Shown: positions 21,060 through 33,556 of the stretch, in pieces
How the letters are laid out: each line of letters begins with the position of its first letter
Position numbering within the stretch: position 1 is the first letter of the stretch
The notes under the pieces: model-generated
Database searches by the model: none
Seen by the model: only the letters and a program-made list of their open reading frames with translations
What the model was told of the DNA's origin: nothing
Assembly (NCBI GenBank): GCA_008973525.1
Contig: WACJ01000527.1
Span: forward strand, 1,612,001-1,676,000
Direction of reading: 5' to 3'
Source: Stenopsyche tienmushanensis
Taxonomy: Eukaryota; Arthropoda; Insecta; Trichoptera; Stenopsychidae
Length of the DNA stretch: 64,000 bases
Program-made: the position numbers and the translations under genes

Positions 21060-22800
21060 AAATAGAATATTTGATAAAAGCCGTTAGTAAAACTATTCAA
21101 GAATATGTTTTGAAAGTTTCACAACAAAATTCCGATGTTATGAACACTATAGTAAACGCAAATCGGTGCTGGAGCACACGACAGGTAGTATGGAGTGGTC
21201 GAAATTAAAATATTGTATTTATTTTAAATAAAAATTGTGACTTTCACAATTCCCGCTAGCAGCAAACTCTGATGGCAACCTTCCATTGACGTCAATTTAT
21301 AACTGGCATATTACTAAAAAAATATTCAGATGTACTTCAAAATATTAATAAAACATTCTCTAAGTCTAAAAAAATTCTAAAAAATCGGTTTCCCCCCTTA
21401 AATCATTTTATGTAAAATTATTAAACAGATTTGTTTATAAATTCAAAGGGACTTTGATCACGATTGACCTCGATTTGTTTAGTTTATGGCTTCGATTAAT
21501 TATTATCAGCTTTGAGCGCTTCGATTCGGCGTGCATTTTAATGCATCACTGCAATTTTAATGCACTCTCGATGCTTCTTATAAATTTGCGTCAAGATTAT
21601 TAATAGAATTATCAAATAGACTTGTTTTTCAAACGATATATCTAGAGCGTTTGTTCGATTATTGACGTTTTTATAACAATTAAATATAATATACGAAGCG
21701 GTTATAAGCAGAACTTATTAAAGTGTCTATAAAGAACTCTATTTATAAACTAAACAAGAAATGTAATTAGATTATTACACTTAGAATAATATATGAGTTT
21801 ATAATTAAGATAAGGGATACAATCTCAAGACTTAAATTTGAGCAGTTCGTAACATGTATAGGTCAGATCTATCAATTTGTTGCACAATATTTTTATAAAT
21901 AAAACTTATTATATACGAAATGATTGATTCAGAGTAAAACAAATAAAATAAAACGTTTCCAACTTTATATAAATGCAGAAAATCTGACATTTATCAATGA
22001 ATTGTATACATATATAAGCTTATTTATGATTGTTAAATGTTTCAAATATAACTGAATTGACAGTTTGGGTCAATACAACAACGTCTTGAGTTTTTTTTTA
22101 ATGAACATAGGATTTGTTAAACTATTGACTTACCTTTGAAGAACTGAGCGAACGTCCTATTTGTGTAAATGCACAGGAACGAAAGAACGTCTTGACGCTC
22201 AGTTATTGCTATCAAAACAACAAATCGAATGACATAAGCGTATTAAATACGACCATTACCTTGGAATGTCGCTATTAAACGGCGAAAATAAAAATTGTCG
22301 TTCGTAATAATAAATAATCGATTTAAATATTCAATAAAATATTTTTAATGCGAATAAATTCACTATGTAATTTTATGATTAGAATGTTTTCAATTAATTC
22401 AATAATAACGTCTAAAAAATATTTTTAAATTCGACATAATATTTTAATCATTTTTATTAAATTAAATTTAATTGATGTGTTTAAATTGCTTCAAATTTAG
22501 CTTTTTAATCCACCGTTTATAAAACAAAAGAATGCATTTATTAATTAAAATGTATTCATTTTAAATTTGATGAAATCAGTTACTTTGAGTTTTGACAACT
22601 GCACTATTATACAGCACCATCTAACAATCTGTAAATATACTAAATATCAAAGATTCAAACCAGTTACTTTTTTCTCTCTTCACAGATGTCACTCACTCGA
22701 ATCAACAAACGATGCATATTTTACTTGCAATTAAATCATAAATATATTAGGTCCTCTCGAAAAAAATCCATTATTTTCGTAAGTTCTCATTTAAATTCAG
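21060..22800. other. AT-rich upstream region of gene 3
   Basis: Contains a possible noncoding exon ending at the GTAAGT donor at 22133-22128. That exon would be preceded by about 120 bp whose reading frame lacks an ATG. Otherwise no exon or repeat is recognised. Confidence 0.3.
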
Positions 22801-23082
22801 TTTACGACTAGATTAGTGTTACAAATTTTATTTTATTATTAATGGTAAATTTGATGAAACCAAAAGCTAACGAAGAACATATTCGACATTGTATGTTAGT
22901 TTTTATACCATCATATGAACCAGTCTTAAAACTGCATGCCCCTAAATCAGGTCGAGACTCATATTTTGATGAAGATATGCTGCGATATTTGATTGAAGGT
23001 TGGCAAAGCATATTTAAATTGTACAAGGGTCATTTAGAAAGAAAGGTTACAAGGGATCCTAACGGTCATCTGTTTTTCGACT

Positions 23083-23312
23083 TTGAAGAACAATATCGCC
23101 GCGATTATTCATCAGAAGCTCATGGAAGTTTATAATAGTGATGTGATAAGTCAACAACATGTTATGAAATGGGTTAAGTTGTTTAGAGAAGTCCGTACTA
23201 ACACTCACGATGATGTAAAGAGTGGGAAATCATCAGGAATTTCTAATAAACTTGTGCAAAAAATTTAAGATCAAGTGCAAAATGACGAATGTGCGAATTC
23301 TGACATTTTTCG
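23083..23312 (+). pseudogene. Mariner/SETMAR-like transposase N-terminal relic
   Basis: Plus-strand frames read IIHQKLMEVYNSDVISQQHV, MKWVKLFREV and THDDVKSGKSS with an early stop. This is the helix-turn-helix and linker of a mariner-family transposase (an H..L.EVYG.. V....V..W...F pattern). The sequence to the left (22842-23080) has an open frame starting with a similar motif (EEHIRHCML), but the rest of it is unrecognised. A hAT MITE follows directly. Confidence 0.6.
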
Positions 23313-23324
23313 AAGCCTACTTGG

Positions 23325-23822
23325 TAAGGGCCGTAACAAGGGGGCGGAAAAGTAGACGCCCGCCACGGGCGCAACTGGGTTTGGAGCGCAAAACGCAGAA
23401 TATAGACCCAGTCGAGAGTTGCACATGGTTTTTTTTAAAATTATTTTACTTAACCATTCTACTTTACATGAATCAACACTGATTGACTTTGTCCGTTTTT
23501 ATAATATATACTAAATTGTCTAATCCTTCTTTTCTTCGTTATTGCTTAAACATTGGACCTACCCAGCCAGCATCAACCCATCCGATCAATCTTTTTCGGA
23601 CAACTTCGTTTTGTGTAAGAAAGTTCGTAATCGTTATGTATCGGGTATGGCGTCCGACTGCGAGGCGCTTGTTGGTTATGTCAGCGGTCCGAAAAGCGGA
23701 CCGGTTGAACCTTGCGGCCACTCCGTCCTCTTTTAGGGAGCTTTTACAGCATTTACGGGAATAAATGCATACACAGGGCCTTCTATGATCTGGAAAATCA
23801 CATAAGCTCCATCAGAGGCTAA
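23325..23822 (-). mobile_element. hAT-type MITE, copy 3
   Basis: Minus-strand copy. It starts with AAGGGCCGTAACAAGGG, the family terminus, contains the hairpin around 23690 and the AAAACGGACAAAG block, and ends in the CTTCCGTGATC-related part near 23822. The other terminal repeat is missing. Confidence 0.75.
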
Positions 23823-24304
23823 TTTACATTTACATACGAATTTTTGGATCGTTTTGCACAGGAGGGAGAAGGTTTTTTGAAGAGACGTGAGTGTGTTACT
23901 ACTCCTCAGAATCCAAAAGACAATCCTAAAAGAGCGGGTGGAGGACTTGGACAATTGACAATTGGTGACAATTGACGACTGACAATTGTCACCAAATAGT
24001 AGTAGTAATATCAATTATGTTATTGCTACCAATAATACAGATGTTTGTTTTGAATCAATATATTCAAGTGTTATTGAATGGATGGATGTGTGTCCGTCTG
24101 TCCATTTGTCCCGCGCCCTTTGAATATTAAGCCAAATCTTTAGGTTAAATATAGAAATTAAAGAACATTGTAATGAATATTATTTTTTATTAACAATTAA
24201 TTATAAATATATACATTTGGTTGCCTTAAGATAATTAAAATTAATATTACACACTTCCAGCGCTTCTTTCATTTTCACAGTCATTCAATAGTTACTAGTC
24301 GCAC
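23823..24304. other. 3' flank of the secreted-protein gene
   Basis: A short run around 23955-23995 repeats TTGACAATTG-like words (ACAATTGACAATTGGTGAC). No exon seen. Confidence 0.35.
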
Positions 24305-24310
24305 TTTATT
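24305..24310 (-). terminator. Possible poly(A) signal of the secreted-protein gene
   Basis: AATAAA on the minus strand, about 250 bases past the stop at 24562. Another candidate lies near 24184. The choice between them is uncertain. Confidence 0.35.
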
Positions 24311-24561
24311 GTTAGTAAAAAATAAATAGCTTATAGGGTACCTAATTTTACATTTTTAATAATTTATATTTTAAGTCACACACAGTCATTGTCGAATATT
24401 TATACAGCGTATGTTCGATTATTTGAATATTTACAATTTTATGGGGGATAGTAGTTATGTGGTCTAAAAAGTGTCGTCCCCCATTCGATTCGTTTACATC
24501 CCATGTGAATATACAAATGTTAAATTTTGAAGATGGTTTGGGTGCTTCGATATTGTTTGAA

Positions 24562-27500
24562 TCACGCCTCTCTTTTTTGGTTCAACTGGGGAAAGAAAGC
24601 CTCGATAGGAAGGATAGGATCGTCCGTTGCTATCGTGAAGTAGTTGGGGACTCTTCGCGTGTTTGGCGACACGGATTTGAAAAGACCCGAAGAGTATTCT
24701 TTGCTGGAGGCCAGAGTCAGGTCGGACACGCGTTTGGATTGATCCAGGGATGAGTTTTCGCCTGGTTCTTCTCCGTTCAGGGATTTTCTATCGTCTTTGG
24801 CAATTTTCATGATGGCGGTTTCTGATGTGTATTTTTCGGTGCTCGTCTCGTTCTTCGCGTCCGCTTCTTTGGCGCTTTCCGTCGTCGTCGCGATCGCTTC
24901 TAGATTTGGTGCTTCGCTCGCTTCTGCGGTGACATTCTTGATGTGGATCCTCTTTCTGATGGTCAATCCGGGTCGCTTCAAGTTTGTGTATGTGTTTATT
25001 GACTTTTGTGCGTTTTTCTCCGTGGAATATTCCACCGAAGACTCGGTCGTGGACGTGCGTGAGCGATTTGGGTCGCGTCTCAGGCTGTTTCTCAATTTGG
25101 GCAATGGTTTTACTACGACTTCGTTTTCTTGCACTTCATTGATCGTCGATTTTTGATTGCTAGAAGATGGTTTTATTTCGACGTCTAATGTTTCCTCCTC
25201 GTCGTTGTCGTCGCTTTCTACTGATCCTCTATGTCTGGGGTCTTTCGGGGTGAATTTTTTTCTCGGTGCTTCCGTCGAGGTGCTCACATCCGACGGCGAA
25301 ACTTTGGTGTCGTAAGGGTCTTTGAAGCTGGGGAAGCGCGATCTGTTTGGGAAACGCAATCGCGTATTTGCTGAAGATGGTTCACTCGAAACGTTGGGTC
25401 TGTCTGTAGAAGTGGTAGTATATTGATTTAAACGATTCCTATAATCCTTAACGCTGAATCTTGGCCTGTTGCTGTCATATTTTCCAGGCTTAATTTTTTG
25501 TCTCGGCGATTTAGTAACGCTTATGGGAGTTGTTGATGCTGCTTCCGTTTCTTCTGAAAAATTAATAGATTCTTGGCTCTCGAGTGGTTCATTTTTTACA
25601 CGCGATGTCTCAAGTTTTGAACTTCCTCTATTGCCTAATTTTTGTTCAGTGAAGAGTTGTTCGCTTTTTGTAATCTGACTGGCTTCTATATTTGTAATAG
25701 GAAAATCATCAAAGCTCGAAGGTGAAGTGTGTTCAACTTCTATTTCAGGAATGGCATTTATATCTTCATCGTGATTGGGTTCCACGACCTTATCGTTCAT
25801 TTCGTTCTTCTGTATCTGAGCTGAATATTTATGTTCGGAAGTATTGATGGATACATCACTCGTCGGAGTGTCTTTTTCGTCTTGTTTATGCGAATAATCT
25901 GGAGTTTCCCTAAATTTATCATACTTGGTTGGATTTACTTTGACTGACGAAAATCGATTGGAATGATTATCTTTAGCGATTTTCATTATGGACGATTGCT
26001 TGAAGCTATTTTCAGAATGTCTGAATACTCTAGTTGTTGATTCAAACGAGTCATCAAAATCAATTAAAGACGACATTGTAGTCAATCTTATTCTGCTGTG
26101 CAACCTAGGTCTTGTAGTCACTGGAGCTGTTGGGATCATAGTTGGTTGGGCACTGCTGGTTAATTCCGATTGACTGGTTGGCTTAGTAGTTAATCTGGTT
26201 CTATGAACAGGAAGGCGAATTTTAGGCCTTAGAATTTTGGTCGTTACGCCTTCCACATCAGTCGGAATAGTCGTAGTCCTATATCTATTATTACGAATCG
26301 AATAATCAGTATGAGCAATAGGTTCTGGCGTTTCAGTGGTGGTGGTCGTCGATGATTTTGTCGGTCGTCTTCTTCTATTTTTCAACTTCTTCCTGGCTTT
26401 GTTTTCATCCCAATCGTCCAAAGAAGACGGTGTCGTAGTTATGGGTCGTTTGAAATGTCTATTAGGAGGCAGCGTCGGTAATTCGTTCACTTGTAAATCA
26501 TTTTCAGTCTCGTGATTAGGTTCTTTGAATGTTTCAAACCTGGTTGTAAAATCTAAACCATCATCATCATTAACGACAGTCGATGATTCATAAAAAGGCT
26601 TATATCTGGATGGTTTTCTCTTGCTGTTCTGGAATTGTTGAGTGGTTACGTCTTCGTAGATCGGAATAGAAGTAGGCTTGACTATTTCATCTCCGAATGT
26701 GACATTCACAGGGGCTGCCAAATCGTATGCTTCATCTCCGATCGGGTTTTTATTCGCATTCAATTCATCCAGGGCCGATAACGAATTCTCCAATTGTGTA
26801 TAGAACGTCTTGTGGTCGTTATTGGTTTGTATGGTGGAATAGACGGTTGATACGTCGGCGAATGGTGATTTGCTGGATTTCGGTGGAGGTGGTGAATGAG
26901 TGAAATGAATCAGTCTATCTTCGTGTTTGGGGCCGGTGTTAAAGGTCAACGGTGGCGATTTGATGCCCGTGTTGTAATGTTTATAAGATTGAGCTGGACT
27001 TATCCATGTGTGTAGAGTGGGTTGGGTGTTGGTTTCTCCGGACGATCCCCAAGTTTCAGTCACTTCGTAGCTTCCCTTGTTTGGATCATTAGCGTTTGAT
27101 TTGAAGGTGTTTTTCGTGAATTTGTTGCCGAAGAATTCGTGTCCTGCGGTAGGCGGGAAGTACTTCGGGTCTTCGAATATGTTGTACTTTGCTGGTTTGC
27201 TCGCTTTTGGTGGTCCACTCTGTGGAGGTGGACTGAAGGAATGTATGGTGGTGTAAGGTGGAGGAACTTGCACTAAGAGATTGTCGGGTATGGCATTGGT
27301 GCTTTGGGAATCGAATGGATCCACGGTCGATACTGGTGAGCTTGTTTCGAAGAAAGATGTGATTTCGGGCCTTTTCGTGGGGAAAATTTTATTGGATGAG
27401 AATTGTTCGGATTGTTTTATTTTGGAATTGTGTGTCTTTATAATCTCTGGAGCGTTTTGATGCTTGCTCAGTGGATCTGGAGGACTAGGGATGAAATTAC

Positions 27501-29355
27501 CACTGTTGCCATTGGCGGTCGGATTTATTTCAGCTTTGAATTGTGTGTTAGAATAATGTGTCACTTGAGGTGGCGGTACGAGATTTCTTGTAAAATCATT
27601 TGAATCTCTGATGTTGGTGTTTTGTTTGTTGGATGTATTGTAAATTGATTCCTGAGAAGAAACTTTGACTTTAGAACTGGCTGTTAAAATTGCAGTAAAT
27701 GCTTCTGTTGAGACAAATGGAGCATTTGTTGTAGTTGCTGGAGAAACATTTTTGATGTTGAAAGAAGGCTCTCTGGCTTTGATAGAGGCATGACCAAAAG
27801 AACTGAAGCTACCTGTAATTGAAATGTGTATTAAAAATCATTTTATCCACGATTTATCTTATTTGTACAACCAAATATTATAATATACCTAAAATACTTG
27901 ACGGTATTGGACCGAATGGTTCTTCTTTAATGCCGAATTGTTGAAAATGCGAATTGAATGGTGGTTTATAAGTAACGGCAGCAACACCATGACCAGATTG
28001 TTTGTTTTTGGTCTGTGCTAAAAGTGATTCTTGTGGATTTACATGACTCTGATAATTCAGATTGTTGGGCTTGTAATTCTCTCCAGGTCGCTTATATGCA
28101 TCAATTGGTCTTTGATAAGAATCTAGTGGCTTCTTGATGGTAGTCTGATATGATTGAATCGGTTGATGGTAGTTATTCGAAGACAGCTGCTGCAGGACAT
28201 GCCCTTGGAATTGATTATGCTTTAGGCGCTTTCCTAAAAGCATTTGATTCTGGATTTTATTGTATGTGGGTCGATGACTCAGAATCGGTTGTTGATGCTT
28301 AAGAAATAGTCCGCTGTCGAATTGGAATCCAGGATTCAATTTATACGTTCCCGGACCTGATGGTATAGCGAACGGGTTCAGATATGAGTTTATGGGAGCA
28401 TTCAAATTGAGGTTGCCTTGGGGGAAGATTGAAGTTTTATAAGTCTGTGCTATTGAGGTCAACTTGTTGGCATCCCTAGTGACGAGTGGTCTTGTCGATG
28501 TGCTCAGAATGCCATTGGTTAAAAAGTCGCTGGTAAACGGCGATACGTTCACTATGTGTGGAGATATTACTTTGGTTTCGATCAAAGCTGGTCCTGTCAG
28601 TATTTTTTGTCCCAATGTCTGTCCTCCTAGGACGTTGGCAAAGTTATAAGTGGCTATCGTATCGGACGAAAGAATTGGTCTCCATCCTCCTTTGGCCATT
28701 GGCGATCCCTGCAAAAAATGATCCAGTTATTTATTGTGAGAGAATATCAATAGCTACTGTTGGATATGATTTTTCAAGCGCTAAATTGATGCATTGAAGA
28801 ATTTATATTACTTTAACATACTGTAAACAGCTTTGAGTTTATGCTCTGAAAACATATTCAATTGCTTTGTCTGCGAAGATTATGCTTAATGTTCCCTGAA
28901 CCTTATGATAAGCAATATTTTTAAGTGGAAAAGTGTTCAATATATAAAAACCACCCACATCCCTATCCAGATGGAATCCTTTGATAGATTCACTCAAGTG
29001 ATCCGCAGGGTGAACTTTGACAAATCTTTTAAAGTAGAATGAATATAATCTCTCTAAGGAATTACGAAGCTTTTTATATCTGATGATAATCATGCTTCAA
29101 AGAGCTTATATTGTATTATTTTTCGTTAATATCTAAAACATATATACTTACATGGCTCAAATATAATGATCGCGCCGTATTTTCGTCATTGAATTGATTT
29201 GCATGCACAATTTCAAGAATTGCCAGCAAACACAAAGCTGCGAAGACAATGTGTCCTGTAAATGTTAATTAAAAATTATAAATGCAGAAATTCAAACACC
29301 AAAGAAGGATAAAAACAACAATACCTGAAATGGTAATCGACCCTGCCGATTTCAT
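24562..29355 (-). CDS. Secreted Pro/Ser/Thr-rich protein, 1401 residues
   Basis: Exons 29355-29325, 29255-29152, 28708-27889 and 27812-24562, all GT-AG with matching phases; total 4206 nt. The first coding exon begins at 29390 with a CTAG acceptor in front, so an upstream noncoding exon exists. The first 45 residues form a signal peptide (hydrophobic core HIVFAALCLLAILEIV, then HANQF), coded across exons 1 and 2. No membrane anchor follows. Residues about 230-265 repeat a Tyr/Pro motif (SYQ..I, DSYQRP, DAYKRP, ENYKP). Exon 4 is low-complexity, rich in Ser, Thr, Pro, Lys and Arg, with Thr runs suited to O-glycosylation, two IMKIAKD motifs and many dibasic sites (KNRRRRP). It ends PQLNQKREA. 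I see no chitin-binding, EGF or VWC domain, few cysteines and no RGD. It may be a mucin-like or cuticle/matrix protein. I do not recognise a named orthologue. Confidence 0.85.
28895..29090. repeat. Dispersed repeat fragment in an intron
   Basis: Contains TTCACTCAAGTGATCCGC, matching 15450-15490. It lies in the second intron of the secreted-protein gene. Confidence 0.4.
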
Positions 29356-29439
29356 ATTTGGGATTTGATCCAATTGACCCAGTCAATGTCCTAGAAAAAG
29401 AAAATGCTTATTTACAATCTTCTTAATTTATCGATATGA

Positions 29440-29520
29440 TCAAATTATTTTTCACAATCTGGATTTGAACCCGAACCTTTATAATAAACGCCAAAGAACT
29501 AACACGTTATGCATACATGT
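29440..29520 (-). other. tRNA-like remnant (B box)
   Basis: The minus strand reads GGTTCGGGTTCAAATCC, with a good Pol III B box and a weak A-box-like TTAGTTCTTTGGCG about 30 bases before it. The acceptor and T stems do not pair properly, so this is not a functional tRNA. It could be a SINE head. Confidence 0.3.
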
Positions 29521-30581
29521 TTATTTTGGTTAATTGATTTTTTTATGTTTGTAAGTCTATAGAAAGCCGATTCTTTTTTTAACACCTTTCTTTACCCACC
29601 TCTCTTAAAATGGAGAGTGATTTTTAAAACGCCCTGTACGTTCATTTACCAAGCAGAAGCGCGTGAATCTTTGAATTGCCATAATGGTGTTAATGCTATG
29701 AATTCTTGTTACTTTCTCGTCATGTTTCATTGCGTGCACAATTAAATCGCTTTTATGCATATTTTCATTTTGAAATATTTCTATATATCTCAGTATCACG
29801 CTTATTGCATATAATCTTTCACACCAGAAAGTGCTCTGGCAAAAAATTAAAAAATCGACTCGTGATTGGGAGCAAAAAGGCATTCAGCGATGGAAAACAA
29901 AGCGTAATGATGTTATGGCATCGAGGTGGGATTTTTTCGAAAAAAGTATCGAGATGTATGATTTAACCACAACAATAGGATCTAGGAATGATTGGTGCAA
30001 ATCAACCGTTCATAGGTGGCGTTTTACTTTTTTAAAACAGGAAAATCTTGTTAAATCCGGATCAAGACGAACGATTGGATATTAATATAATACAGTGGGG
30101 GATGAAAGATGGTGATGGATCTATGTTTCATCCATTGTCACATACCGCATGAAAAAATCCATTTTATTGCGCTGAAACAGCTCCAAACAGCGCTCTGAAT
30201 TGTGGACGCTTTGTCGTTTTTATCGATTGTGAGCAAACGCGGAACCCACTTAGAACAGTTGTAGAGCAAAATGGTGAATATATTGCTTTCTGATTTCTTT
30301 AAGATGTTAGCTATCTTAAGCAACTTCGATTTACGATCGACCTGCCGAATTTGGGTATCAGAACGTTTAGCATCATCGGTGTTTGTCAGATTTTTCTATT
30401 GTTTTGAAATTTTCAAAAGTAACGTTACTAAAACCATTATAGCATATGAATTAAATATCAGATTCTTATGAAATTTTGACACATATTATTTGAAGGTTGA
30501 TACTTCTTAAAAATTATGTCGAATTTAACAATAGTGATGCCAACTATATGTCATCCTACGAACTTATTGAGTGATGTGCTA
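29521..30581. other. Intergenic stretch upstream of the secreted-protein gene
   Basis: A plus-strand open frame at 29831-30085 (KSTVHRWRFTFLKQENL) suggests a helix-turn-helix transposase fragment, but I cannot place it. The block AAACGCCCTGTACGTTC near 29627 recalls a terminus word of insect repeats. No gene is supported. Confidence 0.3.
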
Positions 30582-30585
30582 TTGA

Positions 30586-31321
30586 CCCTTTGAGTAGTGA
30601 GCTAATTTAAAATCATCATAAACGTAGATGCTATATCCGTATATCCGCCAATTATCATCCGTACAAATCCACTTATCTGTCAGCACCGTCGCAGTGTGTA
30701 TGAAGCTTGTATATAAATTAATAAACACTGTCGATAGCACACAATATTCGGTCATTTCTTCAAGTAAATATGAACAATACACGAAATCAATTCATTATAT
30801 CATTATTAGTCGATAAATTTGGGTTAACAATTTATACAATCGTACGATATACGCAAGATACTCCGTTTCCGTCTCTATTTCTCTCCAAACTTAGCGTGTA
30901 AAAATGCTCTTTCTCAGAGTCATAACTAGGGTTTGATCATAGAAAATGCCACAAAAAGTCCTAAAAGAGGACGGAGTGGCCATAAGGTTTGTAAGCTCAA
31001 TCGGTCCGCTTTTCGGACCGCTGATATGGCGAATGAGCGGCTCACGATCGGATACCATACCTGAACATAATGATAACGAAGAAAAGAAGTATTAAACAAC
31101 TTAGTATATATTATAAAAACGGACAGAGTCAATCAATGTTGTTTCATGTAAAGTAGAATGGTTGAGTAAAATAAAAACCATGCGCAACTCTCGACCTTGT
31201 TTTACGCCCCAAGGCAAGTTGCACCCGTGGCGAGCGCCTGCTTTGTCACGCCCTTATTACGACCCTGCTTTTTGAATTACTGGAATTCGAACACAACTCC
31301 ATGTCTTACCTCTTTAAGGGG
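30586..31321 (+). mobile_element. piggyBac-type MITE, copy 1, split by a hAT MITE
   Basis: Starts CCCTTTGAGTAGTGAGC after TTGA (a decayed TTAA) and ends CCTCTTTAAGGGG before CTAA. The body matches 52643-53049: AAATCATCAT, CACACAATATTCGGTCATT, CGATAAATTTGGGTTAAC. It is interrupted at 30915-31267 by a hAT MITE. After that the tail resumes with ACTGGAATTCG, exactly where the uninterrupted copy continues. Confidence 0.8.
30915..31267 (+). mobile_element. hAT-type MITE, copy 4, nested
   Basis: Runs from CAGAGTCATAACTAGGG to TTATTACGACCCTG, with the hairpin near 31004. It is inserted in the tail of the piggyBac-type MITE, so it is the younger of the two. The flanking 8-mers (CTCTTTCT and CTTTTTGA) are only a decayed target duplication. 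Confidence 0.8.
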
Positions 31322-31325
31322 CTAA

Positions 31326-33217
31326 TATTTCCACAACCTGTATTCAAGATCGTATAAACACATCGTATTTATAACTGACATATTTATATATTTATTAAAG
31401 TTGTTATGATTTAATCGAAGTGCAGTTTAAGCAAACAATAAATATCTTATCACGAATATTAAATTTTATGCATAAAAACATATTTGTGCAAAGAAAATTA
31501 GCACACATCTATCATACGAGATTAGACATACGTTTAAGACATGACATATGTTTGCATGCATTTTTTTGTTATATATCTATCGATATTTATGTGTTGTGCA
31601 TCTATTAAATATAATGGATTTTTTAAAAAATGTTAAATGCTAAGAAATCGATCTGAAAAGCCTTCAACATAATGCGTGCGCAAATAAATATATTTTTTGT
31701 TGGCATTGTTCGTTTTCCTTCATCACGCATTTTTATGTTTCTTTTTATTCCTCTCATCATGCAATAGAAACTGCGTGTTTGCTTCGGATTCTGTTTAATC
31801 GAGAACGACATGTGAAAATGGTGTATTACGATATGTGATTGATTCCAAGCGAGCCAAGTACTTCAAGTATTACATTAGTGTATGAAAAATATTAAATTAT
31901 CGTGAGCTTAATGGCGTGGTTTATAATTTCCACTTGATACATTTAAAGTTTCTAATCCTGTTCCAGATTAATGCGCATTAATCTTTATGCTTCAATATAA
32001 TGCTTGTTGGCAACTCTTATTTTGCGTTTACCTTCTTATTCACTGCTAATTGGCATCAAAGCCGAAGACATGGAGCTCATTTGTTACGTATCATGGGATT
32101 GGCTCTAGGATACGTTAACGCGTTGGCGGACACGTCAGCATTATGCTTCATTTTTGATATGAAAAATGAATGAATGGTCTCGCAGTTTAACCCCTAAAGA
32201 AGTACTATCCCAGGGCCTGGGATCCCCCCCTCTACTTTTCAGAAAGAGCACTCTTGTAAATTGAGCTCGGAGACAATGTGTCTTTCTCCAATTATCATTT
32301 CCTTTCAAAGCAGAAGCAAATGAATTGATTTTTTTATGTATTGTTTATGTAAAGAAATGACGTGGTCTTGTATGCTATCAACAGTGTTTATTTACAATTG
32401 AATCTGCCTCGAATTGAAGATTGTCTTACGCTGATAGGAGCTGACAGAAAGTGATCGGTGTAGAGCGATTATGGCATCAACGACTTCATCGGTTTTTAAT
32501 TTGCTCACTCCTCAAAAGGTTGATGGAAAATAATGGATTTCTTTCGGGAGGGCCTAACATTACTCGATATCTGATATTCTGGTTTATGGTGAAACTGCTT
32601 CTGTTTTTGTCGCATCGATGAACCGTGGAACGTTTTCATTACCATAATCGATTTAGTTCCACAGTTCTTTTGTGGTCGTTACAACGCTGACCTGGAATCG
32701 TTTTGGGCTTTCACTCGCGCTCTTCATTCGTCCGCTAATTTCTCATCAGTGCATCCATCACACATTTGGATTAAGGGAAATCCCATAATCTCGTCACGTT
32801 CGTCATCCACCTGCCTCAGAAATATGAAACTGTTTATGCTGATGGAGCACGTAGAACTTTCATTTCCTTTTGACAGCCGATTTCAGGCGAAAGCAGTTGA
32901 GCACGGATCATGTTCAGCATGCGAACTCCGCACGTCCACCTTAAAGTGGATGTATAAAAGGCGGCACGAGGACACGTCTGCCCCGTTTGTCATGATATAA
33001 TCGATAGATTTTCACCAGGATATTAGTCTGCAGGTCGTGGAAGTGGAGCTAAGTTCGATGACTAATTGCAATGTGGAAATTTGGAACTCCTAAGACGTAT
33101 TTATTAGTATCTTATATAGTACCAGTGCCAGTTTTAGTTATCATATGTTATATGCATCTAAAACAACGCACCGCATGAACGCACCATCAAACCAAAAGGA
33201 CTTTCGGACGACATTGT
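31326..33217. other. Intergenic stretch
   Basis: Mixed AT-rich and, from about 32440 to 33060, somewhat more GC-rich unique sequence. No exon with supportable splice sites or homology. A promoter-like TATA box lies at 32951. Confidence 0.35.
32951..32962 (+). promoter_or_regulatory. TATA-box-like core promoter
   Basis: TATAAAAGGCGG lies in a locally GC-richer stretch, a strong match to the arthropod TATA consensus. No gene can be traced downstream, so it may belong to an unannotated transcript, a solo LTR or chance. Confidence 0.25.
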
Positions 33218-33221
33218 TTAA

Positions 33222-33556
33222 CCCTTTGAGTAGTGAGCTAATTTTAAATCATCATGAACTTAGATGCTATATTCGCATGACCGCCTTTTATCATTCATAC
33301 AAATCCACTTATCTATCAAGACCGTCGCAGCGTGTATGAAGCTTGTACATAAATAAATAAACACTGTCGATAGCACACAATATTCGTTCATTCCTTTGTG
33401 TAAATATAAACAATACACTTGAAATCAATTCATTATATCTTTCACACATCATTATTAGTCGATTAATTTGGGTTAATAACCTATACATTTGTACGATGTA
33501 CGCAAGATACTCTTTCCGTCTCTATTTCTCTCCAAACTCAACGTGCAAGACACTCT
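33222..33556 (+). mobile_element. piggyBac-type MITE, copy 2
   Basis: An intact TTAA at 33218-33221 is followed by CCCTTTGAGTAGTGAGC and the family body. The right end is lost after CTCTCCAAACTCAACGTG. Confidence 0.8.

Noticed and set aside
24457..25156. Plus-strand open frames opposite the secreted-protein gene
   Set aside because: Antisense shadows of a 1083-codon exon with consistent splicing.
29440..29520. tRNA gene on the minus strand
   Set aside because: Good B box only; acceptor, anticodon and T stems do not pair.
29831..30085. Transposase helix-turn-helix ORF
   Set aside because: STVHRWRF is suggestive, but no second motif or element boundary supports it.
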